Source: Deltaproteobacteria bacterium (GTDB lineage: Bacteria; Myxococcota_A; Polyangia; Polyangiales; Houyiibacteriaceae). Taken from it: a stretch of 8,248 bases of DNA. Positions within the stretch are counted from its first letter, which is position 1. Each line of letters begins with the position of its first letter. The stretch covers positions 1-8,248 of the forward strand of contig QMMB01000132.1 of assembly GCA_003647035.1 (NCBI GenBank). The letters run 5' to 3'. Below, piece by piece: positions 1 through 6,719 of this stretch. The notes under the pieces were generated by a model. That model was given only the letters and a program-made list of their open reading frames with translations, searched no databases and had not been told where the DNA came from. Made by a program: the position numbers and the translations under genes.

Positions 1-71
1 AGGCAGCGACGCGTCACTAGATACGTGGTGTTCGGCACCACAGGCCGCGGAAGACTCATGCCCCCCTCATC

Positions 72-94
72 GGCCCGCCCGAGCGCGGGTTTCT
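72..94 (+). terminator. Weak terminator-like hairpin
   Basis: CCCGC (74-78) can pair with GCGGG (85-89) around a 6-nt loop, with two possible G-U pairs at the base, and is followed by the short T-rich run TTTCT (90-94). This could end a gene lying to the left of the window. The stem is short and the T-run is interrupted, so in GC-rich DNA it may be chance. Confidence 0.25.
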
Positions 95-95
95 C

Positions 96-148
96 GAAAT
101 CGTCCCTGGGAAGGTGGGGGGGGAAGAAATCGTCCCTGGGAAGGTGGG
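96..148. repeat. Two direct copies of a 23-bp repeat, 30-bp period
   Basis: The word beginning GAAATCGTCCCTGGGAAGG and ending TGGG occurs without mismatch at 96-118 and 126-148, separated by the 7-nt GGGGGAA. Each unit contains the small inverted repeat TCCC-T-GGGA. The pair sits about 110 bp upstream of the ATPase start, in DNA with no convincing gene. In one forward frame it would read KSSLGRW twice, but the flanking reading frame does not look like protein. It could be a fragment of an interspersed repeat family (REP-like) or a local tandem duplication. I do not recognise the family with certainty. Confidence 0.8.
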
Positions 149-159
149 CTGATATCAGC
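148..159. promoter_or_regulatory. 12-bp perfect palindrome, possible operator
   Basis: GCTGATATCAGC is a perfect 12-bp palindrome starting at the last base of the second direct repeat, about 97 bp upstream of the ATPase start codon. The position suits a dimeric regulator of the transport operon, but one palindrome of this length is weak evidence and I recognise no regulator motif. No convincing -35/-10 pair was found around it. TTGAAC at 161-166 has no -10 partner at normal spacing. Confidence 0.25.
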
Positions 160-240
160 TTTGAACTTGCATGTTCGAGGCCCGCGCCGTGGGCGGCGGC
201 GATAAGAACACCTAACAACGTTTCATCGAGCCTAGTTTTC

Positions 241-246
241 GGAGAA
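241..246 (+). promoter_or_regulatory. Ribosome binding site of the P-type ATPase gene
   Basis: GGAGAA ends 9 nt before the ATG at 256 and 12 nt before a second ATG at 259. The spacing favours the ATG at 256, although initiation at either codon would change the protein by only one residue. Confidence 0.65.
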
Positions 247-255
247 TCGTAGACT

Positions 256-2979
256 ATGATGTCGCCGACGAAAGATGAGCCAGTGACCAAGGCACTACCG
301 AGCGCAAGTGCGCCCGCATGGCATAGGCTACCTGCTGACACTGTCTTGTCACATCTGTCATCGTCCCCTCGCGGCCTGACGGAAGTCGAAGCCGAGCATC
401 GACTGGGTCTCTACGGCCCGAACGAGCTGGAGGCCGCTGATCGCGTCTCGCCTTGGACCATTCTGTTGGCACAATTCAAGGATGTCCTGATCATCATCCT
501 GCTGATCGCGACCGTGATCTCCAGCTTTCTCGGGCACGGCGTGGAGGCTATTGCGATCGCTGTGATCGTGCTGTTCGCCGTGCTGCTGGGCTTCATACAG
601 GAGTACCGCGCAGGACGCGCGATCGAAGCACTCAGGAAAATGGCCGCACCCATCGTAATGGTGATCCGCGGCGGTCAGGAGATCGAGATCCCTGCGCGCG
701 AGCTCGTGCCGGGCGACCTCATTCTGCTGCACGCCGGCGATAAGGTGGCGGCCGACGCACGGCTGGTCGAGTCGATCAATCTGCGAGTGGACGAAGCGGC
801 GCTCACAGGAGAATCCGTGCCCGTGGACAAGAACACCGAGCCGCTTGACGCCGAGGACCTGGCTCTCGGCGACCGCACGAACATGGTTTTTGGTGGAACC
901 ATCGCTACCTACGGCCGGGGCCGTGCCGTCGTTGTCGGGACCAGCATGAATACACAGTTCGGTCGGATTGCTCAGATGTTGCAATCGGTCGAGTCCGGCA
1001 AGACGCCCCTGCAGCGGACTCTCGATAAGCTCGGTCGTGCCTTGGCGGTAGCGGCACTTATCGTCGTGACCGCTATCGTCGCCGTGGGCCTCCTCCGCGG
1101 CCAACCGTTGCTGGAGATGTTCATCTTCGGAATAGCACTGGCCGTCGCCGTCGTGCCGGAGGCCCTGCCGGCAGTCGTCACCATTTCGTTGGCGATCGGC
1201 GTGCAACGCATGGTGAAGCGCAACGCGCTCGTGCGTCGCCTGTCAGCCGTCGAAGCCTTGGGCAGCACCTCGGTCATCTGCTCGGACAAGACCGGCACGT
1301 TGACCAAGGACGAGATGACCGTCCGTAGGCTGTACACGCCCGAAAGGACGCTCAGCATCTCCGGTAGCGGCTACGCGCCCGAGGGCGAGTTCTCACTGAA
1401 CGGCCCGGCTGTGGAGCCCTCTGCGCGGGAAACGGAGTTACTACGGGCCGCCGCGCTAGTTTCCGATGCACACCTCATCCGAGACGACACGCACGGCGCT
1501 TGGCACATCAAGGGAGACCCTACCGAAGGCGCCATGATCGTGGCCGCAGCGAAAGCTGGACTGCAGAAGGACGACCTCGACCTCGAGTTCCCCCGCATTG
1601 GCGAGATTCCCTTCACCTCTGAAGCCAAACGGATGACGACCTTGCATCGCAATGCGAACGGGCAGGTCGCGTACGCCAAGGGTGCACCGGAGACTATTCT
1701 CGATTCGTGCTCTCGGCAATTGACCGGGCAAGGCGAAGTCGCGCTGGGGGATGCAGACCGAGACGCCGTTCTAGAAGCGGTCCAACAGATGGCTGGCGAG
1801 GCCCTCCGCGTGCTAGCTGTGGCTCGCAAGCCAAGCGCCAACCTCGGAGACGCGGAGCGCGGCATGACCTTCCTCGGCTTGCTGGGGATGATCGATCCGC
1901 CGCGTCCCGAGGCCAGAGCCGCCGTCGAACAATGCAAACAAGCCGGCATCAGAGTCGTGATGATCACGGGCGACCACCCCCTCACTGCTGAGGCCGTGGC
2001 TCGTGAGCTCGGTGTGTTCAAGGCGGGACGCGCGGTGACCGGCGCAGAGCTCGAAGACATGAGCGACGAGGAGCTCGAGCGCGATATTGAAACCATCGAG
2101 GTCTATTCCCGCGTCTCCCCTGCCGACAAGCTTCGGGTGGTCACCGCCCTGCAGGAGCGCGGGCACGTTGCAGCCATGACGGGCGACGGCGTAAACGACG
2201 CACCGGCTCTGAAGAAGGCGGACATCGGCATTGCCATGGGGATCACCGGCACCGACGTAAGCAAAGAGGCCGCTGCGATGACACTACTCGACGACAACTT
2301 CGCATCGATTGTTGCGGCGGTCGAAGAAGGGCGCGGGATCTTCGAGAACATCAAGAAGTACCTGATGTATCTGCTCTCCTCGAACATCGGCGAGATCGGT
2401 CTCATGGCCGGCGCCACGATCGCTGGCTTGCCGCTGCCCCTGACGGCCGTGCAGATCCTCTACGTGAACCTAGCGACCGACGGCTTACCTGCGCTAGCAC
2501 TGGCGGTCGACCCTCCTGAAGACGACCTGATGCAGCGACAGCCGCGCGTCGCGCGTACCGGAGTATTCACTCGCCCCGTCGTGATACTCATGATCGTTGG
2601 AGGGATGTGGTCCACGGCGGTGAATCTCGGCCTGTTCACGTGGGCCCTGCGGTCAGGTCGCAGTGTTGCGGAGGCCATGACGATGACCTTTGTGTCCCTG
2701 GTGTTGATTCAGTTCTTCAAGGCCTACAACTTCCGCTCCGATCGCCGGTCTGTCTTGCATCGGCCGTTCGCCAACAAGTGGCTCAACGTCGCCATCCTTT
2801 GGGAGTTGGGGCTGTTGGTATTCATCGTGGCCTTTCCACCCATGCACGAGCCGTTCGGCACCTACGGATTGTCATCCAATGACTGGGTCATCGCCGTCTG
2901 CGCATCGTTGACCATTTCGCCAGTCCTAGAGGTGGCCAAGTGGTTCGAACGGCGCGGTTGGTTCGGAAAGCTATCCTGA
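256..2979 (+). CDS. P2-type cation-transporting ATPase (probably Ca2+-type)
   Basis: A complete 907-residue inner-membrane pump that uses ATP to move a cation through a phospho-aspartate intermediate. Domains in order: an N-terminal cation-ATPase domain (about 22-60); M1-M2 (about 66-115); the actuator domain with TGES (184-187); M3-M4 with PEALP (301-305); the phosphorylation site DKTGTLT with D344; the nucleotide-binding domain with KGAPE (475-479); MITGDH (569-574); TGDGVNDAP (642-650); and a C-terminal bundle M5-M10. Likely ion ligands are E302 in M4, N710 and E713 in M5 (SSNIGE), and N738, T741 and D742 in M6 (VNLATDG). These match the site II residues of SERCA/PMR1-type Ca2+ pumps. The M8 segment (LVLIQFFKAYNF) has no acidic residue where SERCA has its site I glutamate, so one ion per cycle is inferred. 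Substrate is not proven: Ca2+ is the best guess, with Na+ or Mn2+ possible. It is the first gene of an apparent operon with the antiporter 11 nt downstream. Confidence 0.95.
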   Translation: MMSPTKDEPVTKALPSASAPAWHRLPADTVLSHLSSSPRGLTEVEAEHRLGLYGPNELEAADRVSPWTILLAQFKDVLIIILLIATVISSFLGHGVEAIAIAVIVLFAVLLGFIQEYRAGRAIEALRKMAAPIVMVIRGGQEIEIPARELVPGDLILLHAGDKVAADARLVESINLRVDEAALTGESVPVDKNTEPLDAEDLALGDRTNMVFGGTIATYGRGRAVVVGTSMNTQFGRIAQMLQSVESGKTPLQRTLDKLGRALAVAALIVVTAIVAVGLLRGQPLLEMFIFGIALAVAVVPEALPAVVTISLAIGVQRMVKRNALVRRLSAVEALGSTSVICSDKTGTLTKDEMTVRRLYTPERTLSISGSGYAPEGEFSLNGPAVEPSARETELLRAAALVSDAHLIRDDTHGAWHIKGDPTEGAMIVAAAKAGLQKDDLDLEFPRIGEIPFTSEAKRMTTLHRNANGQVAYAKGAPETILDSCSRQLTGQGEVALGDADRDAVLEAVQQMAGEALRVLAVARKPSANLGDAERGMTFLGLLGMIDPPRPEARAAVEQCKQAGIRVVMITGDHPLTAEAVARELGVFKAGRAVTGAELEDMSDEELERDIETIEVYSRVSPADKLRVVTALQERGHVAAMTGDGVNDAPALKKADIGIAMGITGTDVSKEAAAMTLLDDNFASIVAAVEEGRGIFENIKKYLMYLLSSNIGEIGLMAGATIAGLPLPLTAVQILYVNLATDGLPALALAVDPPEDDLMQRQPRVARTGVFTRPVVILMIVGGMWSTAVNLGLFTWALRSGRSVAEAMTMTFVSLVLIQFFKAYNFRSDRRSVLHRPFANKWLNVAILWELGLLVFIVAFPPMHEPFGTYGLSSNDWVIAVCASLTISPVLEVAKWFERRGWFGKLS

Positions 2980-2990
2980 CGGTAGACCCC

Positions 2991-4634
2991 ATGAGCGCAT
3001 GGACGATACTTCAGGACGCGCTGTTCTTGCTCTTGGGCGCGATGCTCCTCGGCGCACTGTTCGAGAGACTCAAGCAGAACGCTGTGCTCGGGTACTTGCT
3101 AGCTGGGGCTTTGCTCGGGCCGAACGCGTTCGACGTGCTTCCCAACCGTGACGCGATCCTGTCGATCGCCGAGTTGGGAGTAACCCTCCTTTTGTTTGCA
3201 ATCGGGATGGAGTTTTCGTGGCGCAAGCTTCGACGCATCGGCTCGATCGCTCTCGGAGGCGGCACCCTTCAAGTTCTCGTGACCATGGGGGCTGCGGCAT
3301 GGCTTGGCCGAGGCTTCGGCTTGGATAGGGGGCAGTCCATCGCGGTGGGGGCGATGATGGCGTTGAGCAGCACGGCTCTTGTCACACGTCTCCTCTTCGA
3401 CCGTGCGGAGATCGACAGCCTCCATGGCCGGAGCACCGTGGGGATACTGCTCCTGCAGGACATCGCTGTGGTGCCGCTCGTGATTCTCGTCACAGCGTTG
3501 GCGGGAGATGCGTCGACCGCGGAACTCGGCTGGGAGACGGCGCGAGCGCTGTTCTTCGCGTTCCTGCTCGTGGTGGCGGTTGTCCTGATCTTGAAATATG
3601 TGTTTCCGAGACTCGTCGGCTTCTCGACCGAGGGCGGGAACCGGGATCTTCCTGCCTTGTTGGCCATCGTTACTGCGGTTGGATGCGCATGGGGAGCCCA
3701 TGCTCTGGGATTGTCCCCGCTTCTGGGAGCCTTTGTGGGGGGCGTCATGCTGGCAGAGTCGCCATTCGCGACTCAGGTCCGCGCGGATCTGAGTCCATTG
3801 AAGACGCTGTTCGTCACCCTGTTTTTCGCCGCGATCGGCACCTTGACCAATCCACAACTGGTGGCGGAGCATTGGGGCGCCGTCTGCGCGCTTACCGTCG
3901 CGATCGTGTTCGGCAAAGCTGTCATCGTCTTTCTAATTGCACTGTTGTTCCGACTGCCCCTAGGCGCTAGTGCGGCGACTGGGCTGTGCCTGGCGCAAAT
4001 CGGTGAGTTTTCCTTCGTCCTCCTCGACATAACCCGGCACACTCAGTTGATCGGCGCGGAGCTCTTTGAGCTCATAGTTTCGGTCATCGTTGTGACGCTC
4101 TTTTTGACTCCCTATTTGATGGCCTTGGCACCGCGTTTGGCTCGGTTCCTCGAGAGCCACGCTCCGATCAATGGCGACCCGACGACAGTCAGTGATGATC
4201 GCGCTGCCCACATCGTTCTTGTCGGCTTCGGACCCGCGGGCCAGGCGGTGTGGGAACACCTTAATGAGCAGAAAACCCCGTTAGTGCTCATCGAATGGAA
4301 CCCTGCCCTGGCCCGTAGGGCAGATGCGATGGGGATTGACACGATCATTGGGGATGCCACTAGAAAAGATGTATTGACTCACGCTGGTGTGCGTACCGCG
4401 AAAGCCATCGCCATCACCGTGCCCGACCCCACGGCTGCCCGAGCGATCACCACTCACGCGCGCGCGGCCGCAAGAGACGCGCTCATCGTCACACGAAGTC
4501 GATACCAGAGGTGGAACGAAGATCTCGTCGCGTCGGGGGCCACGTCCGTAGTGGACGAGGAAACGGAGGTCGGCCTTCAGATGGCATCCGAAATCCAAAG
4601 GGTTCTCGACACAAGGGAGTCCGGAAAGTCATGA
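2991..4634 (+). CDS. CPA2-family cation:proton antiporter with TrkA-N (RCK) domain, Kef-like
   Basis: A 547-residue inner-membrane protein. The first ~390 residues form a multi-helix Na+/H+-exchanger fold of the monovalent cation:proton antiporter-2 family. Signatures include ELGVTLLLFAIGMEF near residues 60-75, LLLQDIAVVP with the Q156-D157 pair expected at the ion/proton site, FFAAIG, and LAQIGEFSFVL. A cytoplasmic TrkA-N domain follows (about 405-530): HIVLVGFGPAG holds the nucleotide-binding GxGxxG at 412-417, E435 ends the second strand, and a GDAT motif follows. This domain normally gates transport through NAD(H) or another nucleotide. The order matches KefB/KefC, but no KefF/KefG-type ancillary gene is next to it, so glutathione gating cannot be assumed. 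The ATG at 2991 is chosen over an in-frame GTG at 2940, because the GTG would overlap the ATPase gene and add a 17-residue polar extension before the family's usual start. The SD upstream is weak, which fits translational coupling to the ATPase. Confidence 0.9.
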   Translation: MSAWTILQDALFLLLGAMLLGALFERLKQNAVLGYLLAGALLGPNAFDVLPNRDAILSIAELGVTLLLFAIGMEFSWRKLRRIGSIALGGGTLQVLVTMGAAAWLGRGFGLDRGQSIAVGAMMALSSTALVTRLLFDRAEIDSLHGRSTVGILLLQDIAVVPLVILVTALAGDASTAELGWETARALFFAFLLVVAVVLILKYVFPRLVGFSTEGGNRDLPALLAIVTAVGCAWGAHALGLSPLLGAFVGGVMLAESPFATQVRADLSPLKTLFVTLFFAAIGTLTNPQLVAEHWGAVCALTVAIVFGKAVIVFLIALLFRLPLGASAATGLCLAQIGEFSFVLLDITRHTQLIGAELFELIVSVIVVTLFLTPYLMALAPRLARFLESHAPINGDPTTVSDDRAAHIVLVGFGPAGQAVWEHLNEQKTPLVLIEWNPALARRADAMGIDTIIGDATRKDVLTHAGVRTAKAIAITVPDPTAARAITTHARAAARDALIVTRSRYQRWNEDLVASGATSVVDEETEVGLQMASEIQRVLDTRESGKS

Positions 4635-4755
4635 CGCCATGAAGCAAGGGCAGGCCAGCCACACAGTACTGACAGTTCTGGTCTTCGCCTATCACAGCAT
4701 TCGAACTGAGAAGGCATCGAGCGCGCCACGTCGCACCGCGGACCGTCAAACGTGT

Positions 4756-4761
4756 TAGGTT
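4756..4761 (+). promoter_or_regulatory. Candidate -10 element close to the kinase start codon
   Basis: TAGGTT ends 9 nt before the kinase ATG. If it is a sigma-70-type -10 box, transcription would begin about 4768-4771, giving a leaderless or nearly leaderless mRNA. That agrees with the lack of a good Shine-Dalgarno sequence in front of 4771. There is no clear -35 hexamer at 17 bp. An alternative promoter, CTGACA (4669-4674) with TATCAC (4690-4695), has a short 15-bp spacer. The 136-nt gap between antiporter and kinase otherwise holds only a weak 39-codon ORF. Confidence 0.3.
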
Positions 4762-4770
4762 CGTCCGTTC

Positions 4771-5772
4771 ATGGCTTCCTCGACCCCTGAACGCTTCGAT
4801 GACTACGAGCTGCGCGAACGCCTCGGTGTCGGCGGAATGGCCGAGACGTTCGTTGCGATTCGACGTGGGCCGGGCGACTTCGAGCAACGCGTCTGCCTCA
4901 AGCGCATCCTGCCGACATTCGTCAACGACGCCGACTTCGTCGAGATGTTCCTGCGCGAGGCGCAGCTGTCGGCGCTCCTGCACCACGGGCACATCGCTCG
5001 CGTGCTCGACTTCGGCATCACCAAGGGCACTCACTACCTCACGCTCGAGCTGATCGAGGGGGCCGACCTTCGCACGGCGCTGCGCCACCTCCGCGCAAGA
5101 CGGGAGACGCTCGACCCGGGACTCACGTCGTACGTGGCCCACGCGCTCGCCTCCGCGCTCGATTTCGCGCACACTGCGGACGATGATGGAAACGCGGCCG
5201 GCATCATTCACCGCGACGTGTCGCCCTCCAATGTACTTTTGAGCGACGCCGGAGAGGTGAAGCTTACCGACTTCGGTATCGCCAAAGCCATGAACATCCC
5301 CGGCAGCATCCAAAGCGGCGCACTCAAGGGAAAGATCCCCTACATGGCCCCGGAATACGCCCTAGGCCGGCAGTGCAGTGCGCGCTCGGACCTCTTCTCG
5401 TTGGGCGTCCTGCTCTACGAGTGCCTCGCAGGATACCGCCCCTTCGACGGAGGCAGCGACATTCAGACCCTCGACCGTGCGCGCAACGGGCAGCACGACC
5501 TTCTTCGCGAAGCAGCTCCGAATGCGCCCGCGGCTCTTGCCGACGCGATCGAGTCCCTGCTGTCGCCGAGCCCCGATGACCGCCCACCGAACGCGGCCGT
5601 CTTCATCGCGATGCTCGCAGAAGTCCCGCCGCCTCCACTCGCGCCGCGCGATCTCGGCGTGCTTGTCCGGTCCATCGACAAACACGAGACCATCCCCAGC
5701 TCTCCCGGCCTCGCGTCGACACGCCCCGCCCCTACTGCCCGTCCGTGGAAACGGCTGCCCTCTCGGAGGTAG
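4771..5772 (+). CDS. Soluble PknB-type serine/threonine protein kinase
   Basis: A 333-residue Hanks-type kinase that phosphorylates Ser/Thr on proteins, probably cytoplasmic because no transmembrane segment is visible. All catalytic landmarks are present: glycine loop G19-V20-G21-G22; ATP-anchoring lysine K44 (VCLKRI); helix-C glutamate E63 (FLREAQ); catalytic loop HRDVSPSN with D149 and N154; DFG at 167-169; APE at 193-195; and DLFSLGVLLYE from 207. The kinase fold occupies about residues 12-285. A short Pro/Arg-rich tail follows, without the TPR, PASTA or other sensor domains that many myxobacterial kinases carry. FEQRVCLKRI and HRDVSPSN are typical of Myxococcota kinases. The last 15 codons lie in a 55-bp block repeated at 6665-6719, so the C-terminus sits at a rearrangement boundary. 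Substrate and partner are unknown. The next gene starts 80 nt downstream. Confidence 0.93.
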   Translation: MASSTPERFDDYELRERLGVGGMAETFVAIRRGPGDFEQRVCLKRILPTFVNDADFVEMFLREAQLSALLHHGHIARVLDFGITKGTHYLTLELIEGADLRTALRHLRARRETLDPGLTSYVAHALASALDFAHTADDDGNAAGIIHRDVSPSNVLLSDAGEVKLTDFGIAKAMNIPGSIQSGALKGKIPYMAPEYALGRQCSARSDLFSLGVLLYECLAGYRPFDGGSDIQTLDRARNGQHDLLREAAPNAPAALADAIESLLSPSPDDRPPNAAVFIAMLAEVPPPPLAPRDLGVLVRSIDKHETIPSSPGLASTRPAPTARPWKRLPSRR

Positions 5773-5778
5773 CGTCCC
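5724..5778 (+). repeat. 55-bp imperfect direct repeat, copy A (3' end of kinase gene)
   Basis: It aligns without gaps to 6665-6719 (offset 941), with 43 of 55 bases identical. The block starts in the kinase tail and ends 6 nt after the kinase TAG (5770-5772). Forward, it encodes PAPTARPWKRLPSRR and stop. On the minus strand it reads DATSERAAVSTDGQ and stop, matching DANSEMMSVSEDAE and stop at the end of the coiled-coil gene. It therefore carries a remnant of that gene's 3' end, in antisense to the kinase. Confidence 0.8.
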
Positions 5779-5810
5779 TCACGCGGCTATCCCCGTCGAC
5801 GCAGCCCCGC

Positions 5811-5850
5811 TATAAGGAGAGGCTGAATCTCTGCAGGTTAGGAGCTGGAG
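5811..5850 (+). promoter_or_regulatory. Candidate -10 box and ribosome binding site of the SDR gene
   Basis: TATAAG (5811-5816) resembles a -10 element, but no good -35 is visible at normal spacing. GGAG (5841-5844) lies 8 nt before the ATG at 5853, and a second GGAG ends at 5850, too close to be ideal. The RBS supports the start at 5853. The promoter call is tentative, and read-through from the kinase gene is also possible. Confidence 0.35.
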
Positions 5851-5852
5851 TC

Positions 5853-6659
5853 ATGAAGGTCCAAAGTGCCCTGGTATTGATCACCGGCGCGTCCGGAGGC
5901 ATTGGAGCGGCGACGGCGCGCGAGATGGCGGCGGCTGGCGCAAAAGTCATTCTGCTCGCTCGAACCCAATCGAAGTTGGATGCGGTCGCTGACGAAATTC
6001 GAAACGCCGGCGGGCAAGCCTACGTGTACCCATGTGACTTGAGCGATGCCGATGCCGTGGGCGCCACGGCCGAGCGCATCAAGGCCGAGGTGGGGGTCCC
6101 CGACATCATAATCAACAACGCGGGCGCCGGCAGATGGCTTGCCGTCGAGGAAACGGATCCGGCCGAGGCGATATCGATGATGTCGACGCCCTACTTTGCG
6201 GCGTTCTTCGTAACCAGGGCTTTCGTTCGGGAGATGGTTCGACGAGGCAGCGGCCGAATCGCAAACGTGAACTCGCCGATGGCGTATCTCGTGATTCCCG
6301 GAGCCACCGGGTACGCGGCTTGCCGTTGCGCACTCCGCGGCTTCAACGATTCGCTGCGCGCCGATCTGCACGGGACCGGCGTCGGGGTCACCCATCTGGT
6401 GTTCGGCGAGGTAACGAGCGACTATTTCGCCAACAATCCGGGCGCCCACGAGAGGATCCCCAGCATAAGCAAGCTGTTCCCCGTGTTGTCTCCCGAGAAA
6501 ACCGCCCGCTACATCATCCGTGCCATTCAGGCCGACAAGGACGAGATAGTCCGACCCCTCATCATGAAAATAGTCGTGCTCTTCACTCGAATCATGCCTG
6601 GCATGTCGGCCTGGATAAACGCGAAGACGGGCTGGAAAAGGCCCGCACAGCTACCGTAG
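5853..6659 (+). CDS. Short-chain dehydrogenase/reductase with YxxxR instead of YxxxK
   Basis: A 268-residue SDR-superfamily protein with a Rossmann fold, expected to be an NAD(P)(H)-dependent oxidoreductase of unknown substrate. Visible motifs are TGASGGIG (11-18), R37 after the second strand (LLAR, which favours NADP(H)), CDL with D62, and NNAG (88-91). The active site is unusual: S141 and Y154 are present with normal 13-residue spacing, but the lysine four residues after Tyr is arginine (YAACR, R158), and the helix-4 asparagine aligns with P113 (TPYFAAFFVTRA). From memory, an SDR subgroup with PYFAAFFVTRA and YAAxR motifs exists, so this is probably a family trait rather than decay. The C-terminus (LIMKIVVLFTRIMPGM) is hydrophobic or amphipathic and may bind membrane. 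The ATG at 5853 is preferred to an in-frame GTG at 5745, because that GTG lies inside the kinase gene and the extension lacks SDR character. The gene lies between the two 55-bp repeats and probably arrived by insertion. Confidence 0.9.
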   Translation: MKVQSALVLITGASGGIGAATAREMAAAGAKVILLARTQSKLDAVADEIRNAGGQAYVYPCDLSDADAVGATAERIKAEVGVPDIIINNAGAGRWLAVEETDPAEAISMMSTPYFAAFFVTRAFVREMVRRGSGRIANVNSPMAYLVIPGATGYAACRCALRGFNDSLRADLHGTGVGVTHLVFGEVTSDYFANNPGAHERIPSISKLFPVLSPEKTARYIIRAIQADKDEIVRPLIMKIVVLFTRIMPGMSAWINAKTGWKRPAQLP

Positions 6660-6664
6660 CCCGA

Positions 6665-6719
6665 CCCCGCCCCTACTCTGCGTCCTCGGAAACGCTCATC
6701 ATCTCGGAGTTAGCGTCCC
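6665..6719 (+). repeat. 55-bp imperfect direct repeat, copy B (3' end of coiled-coil gene)
   Basis: The partner of 5724-5778, 43 of 55 bases identical without gaps. On the minus strand it carries the last codons and TAG stop (6673-6675) of the coiled-coil gene. On the plus strand the frame equivalent to the kinase reads PAPTLRPRKRSSSRS and then TAG at 6711-6713, agreeing with the kinase C-terminus at 10 of 15 residues plus the stop. It looks like a remnant of the kinase 3' end. Confidence 0.8.

Noticed and set aside
145..171. Sigma-54-like TGGG...TTGC pattern upstream of the ATPase gene
   Set aside because: The GG-N10-GC spacing required for a -24/-12 promoter is not met.
1..252. Forward reading frame open from the left edge to TAG at 250-252
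   Set aside because: It crosses the direct repeats and the palindrome, two frames are open here, and the product has no recognisable protein character. A real gene tail cannot be excluded, but nothing supports one.
1371..2096. 241-codon minus-strand ORF inside the ATPase gene
   Set aside because: It is an antisense shadow produced by GC-rich codons of a well-supported gene. The Ser/Arg/Ala-rich product has no motif. The same applies to 3099-3872 (minus) and 6991-7407 (plus).
2940..2990. Upstream GTG start for the antiporter
   Set aside because: It overlaps the end of the ATPase gene and adds a basic 17-residue stretch. The ATG at 2991 leads straight into the first membrane helix.
4639..4758. 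39-codon ORF between the antiporter and kinase genes (MKQGQASHTVLTVL...)
   Set aside because: It has no clear RBS and its end overlaps the candidate kinase -10 element. The composition is unremarkable and I recognise no family.
5745..5852. Upstream GTG start for the SDR
   Set aside because: It lies within the kinase gene. The Rossmann fold begins right after the ATG at 5853, which has a good RBS.
6628..6645. CGGGC/GCCCG hairpin near the end of the SDR gene as a terminator
   Set aside because: It lies inside the coding sequence and has no T-run on either strand. A 5-bp GC stem is expected by chance in this DNA.
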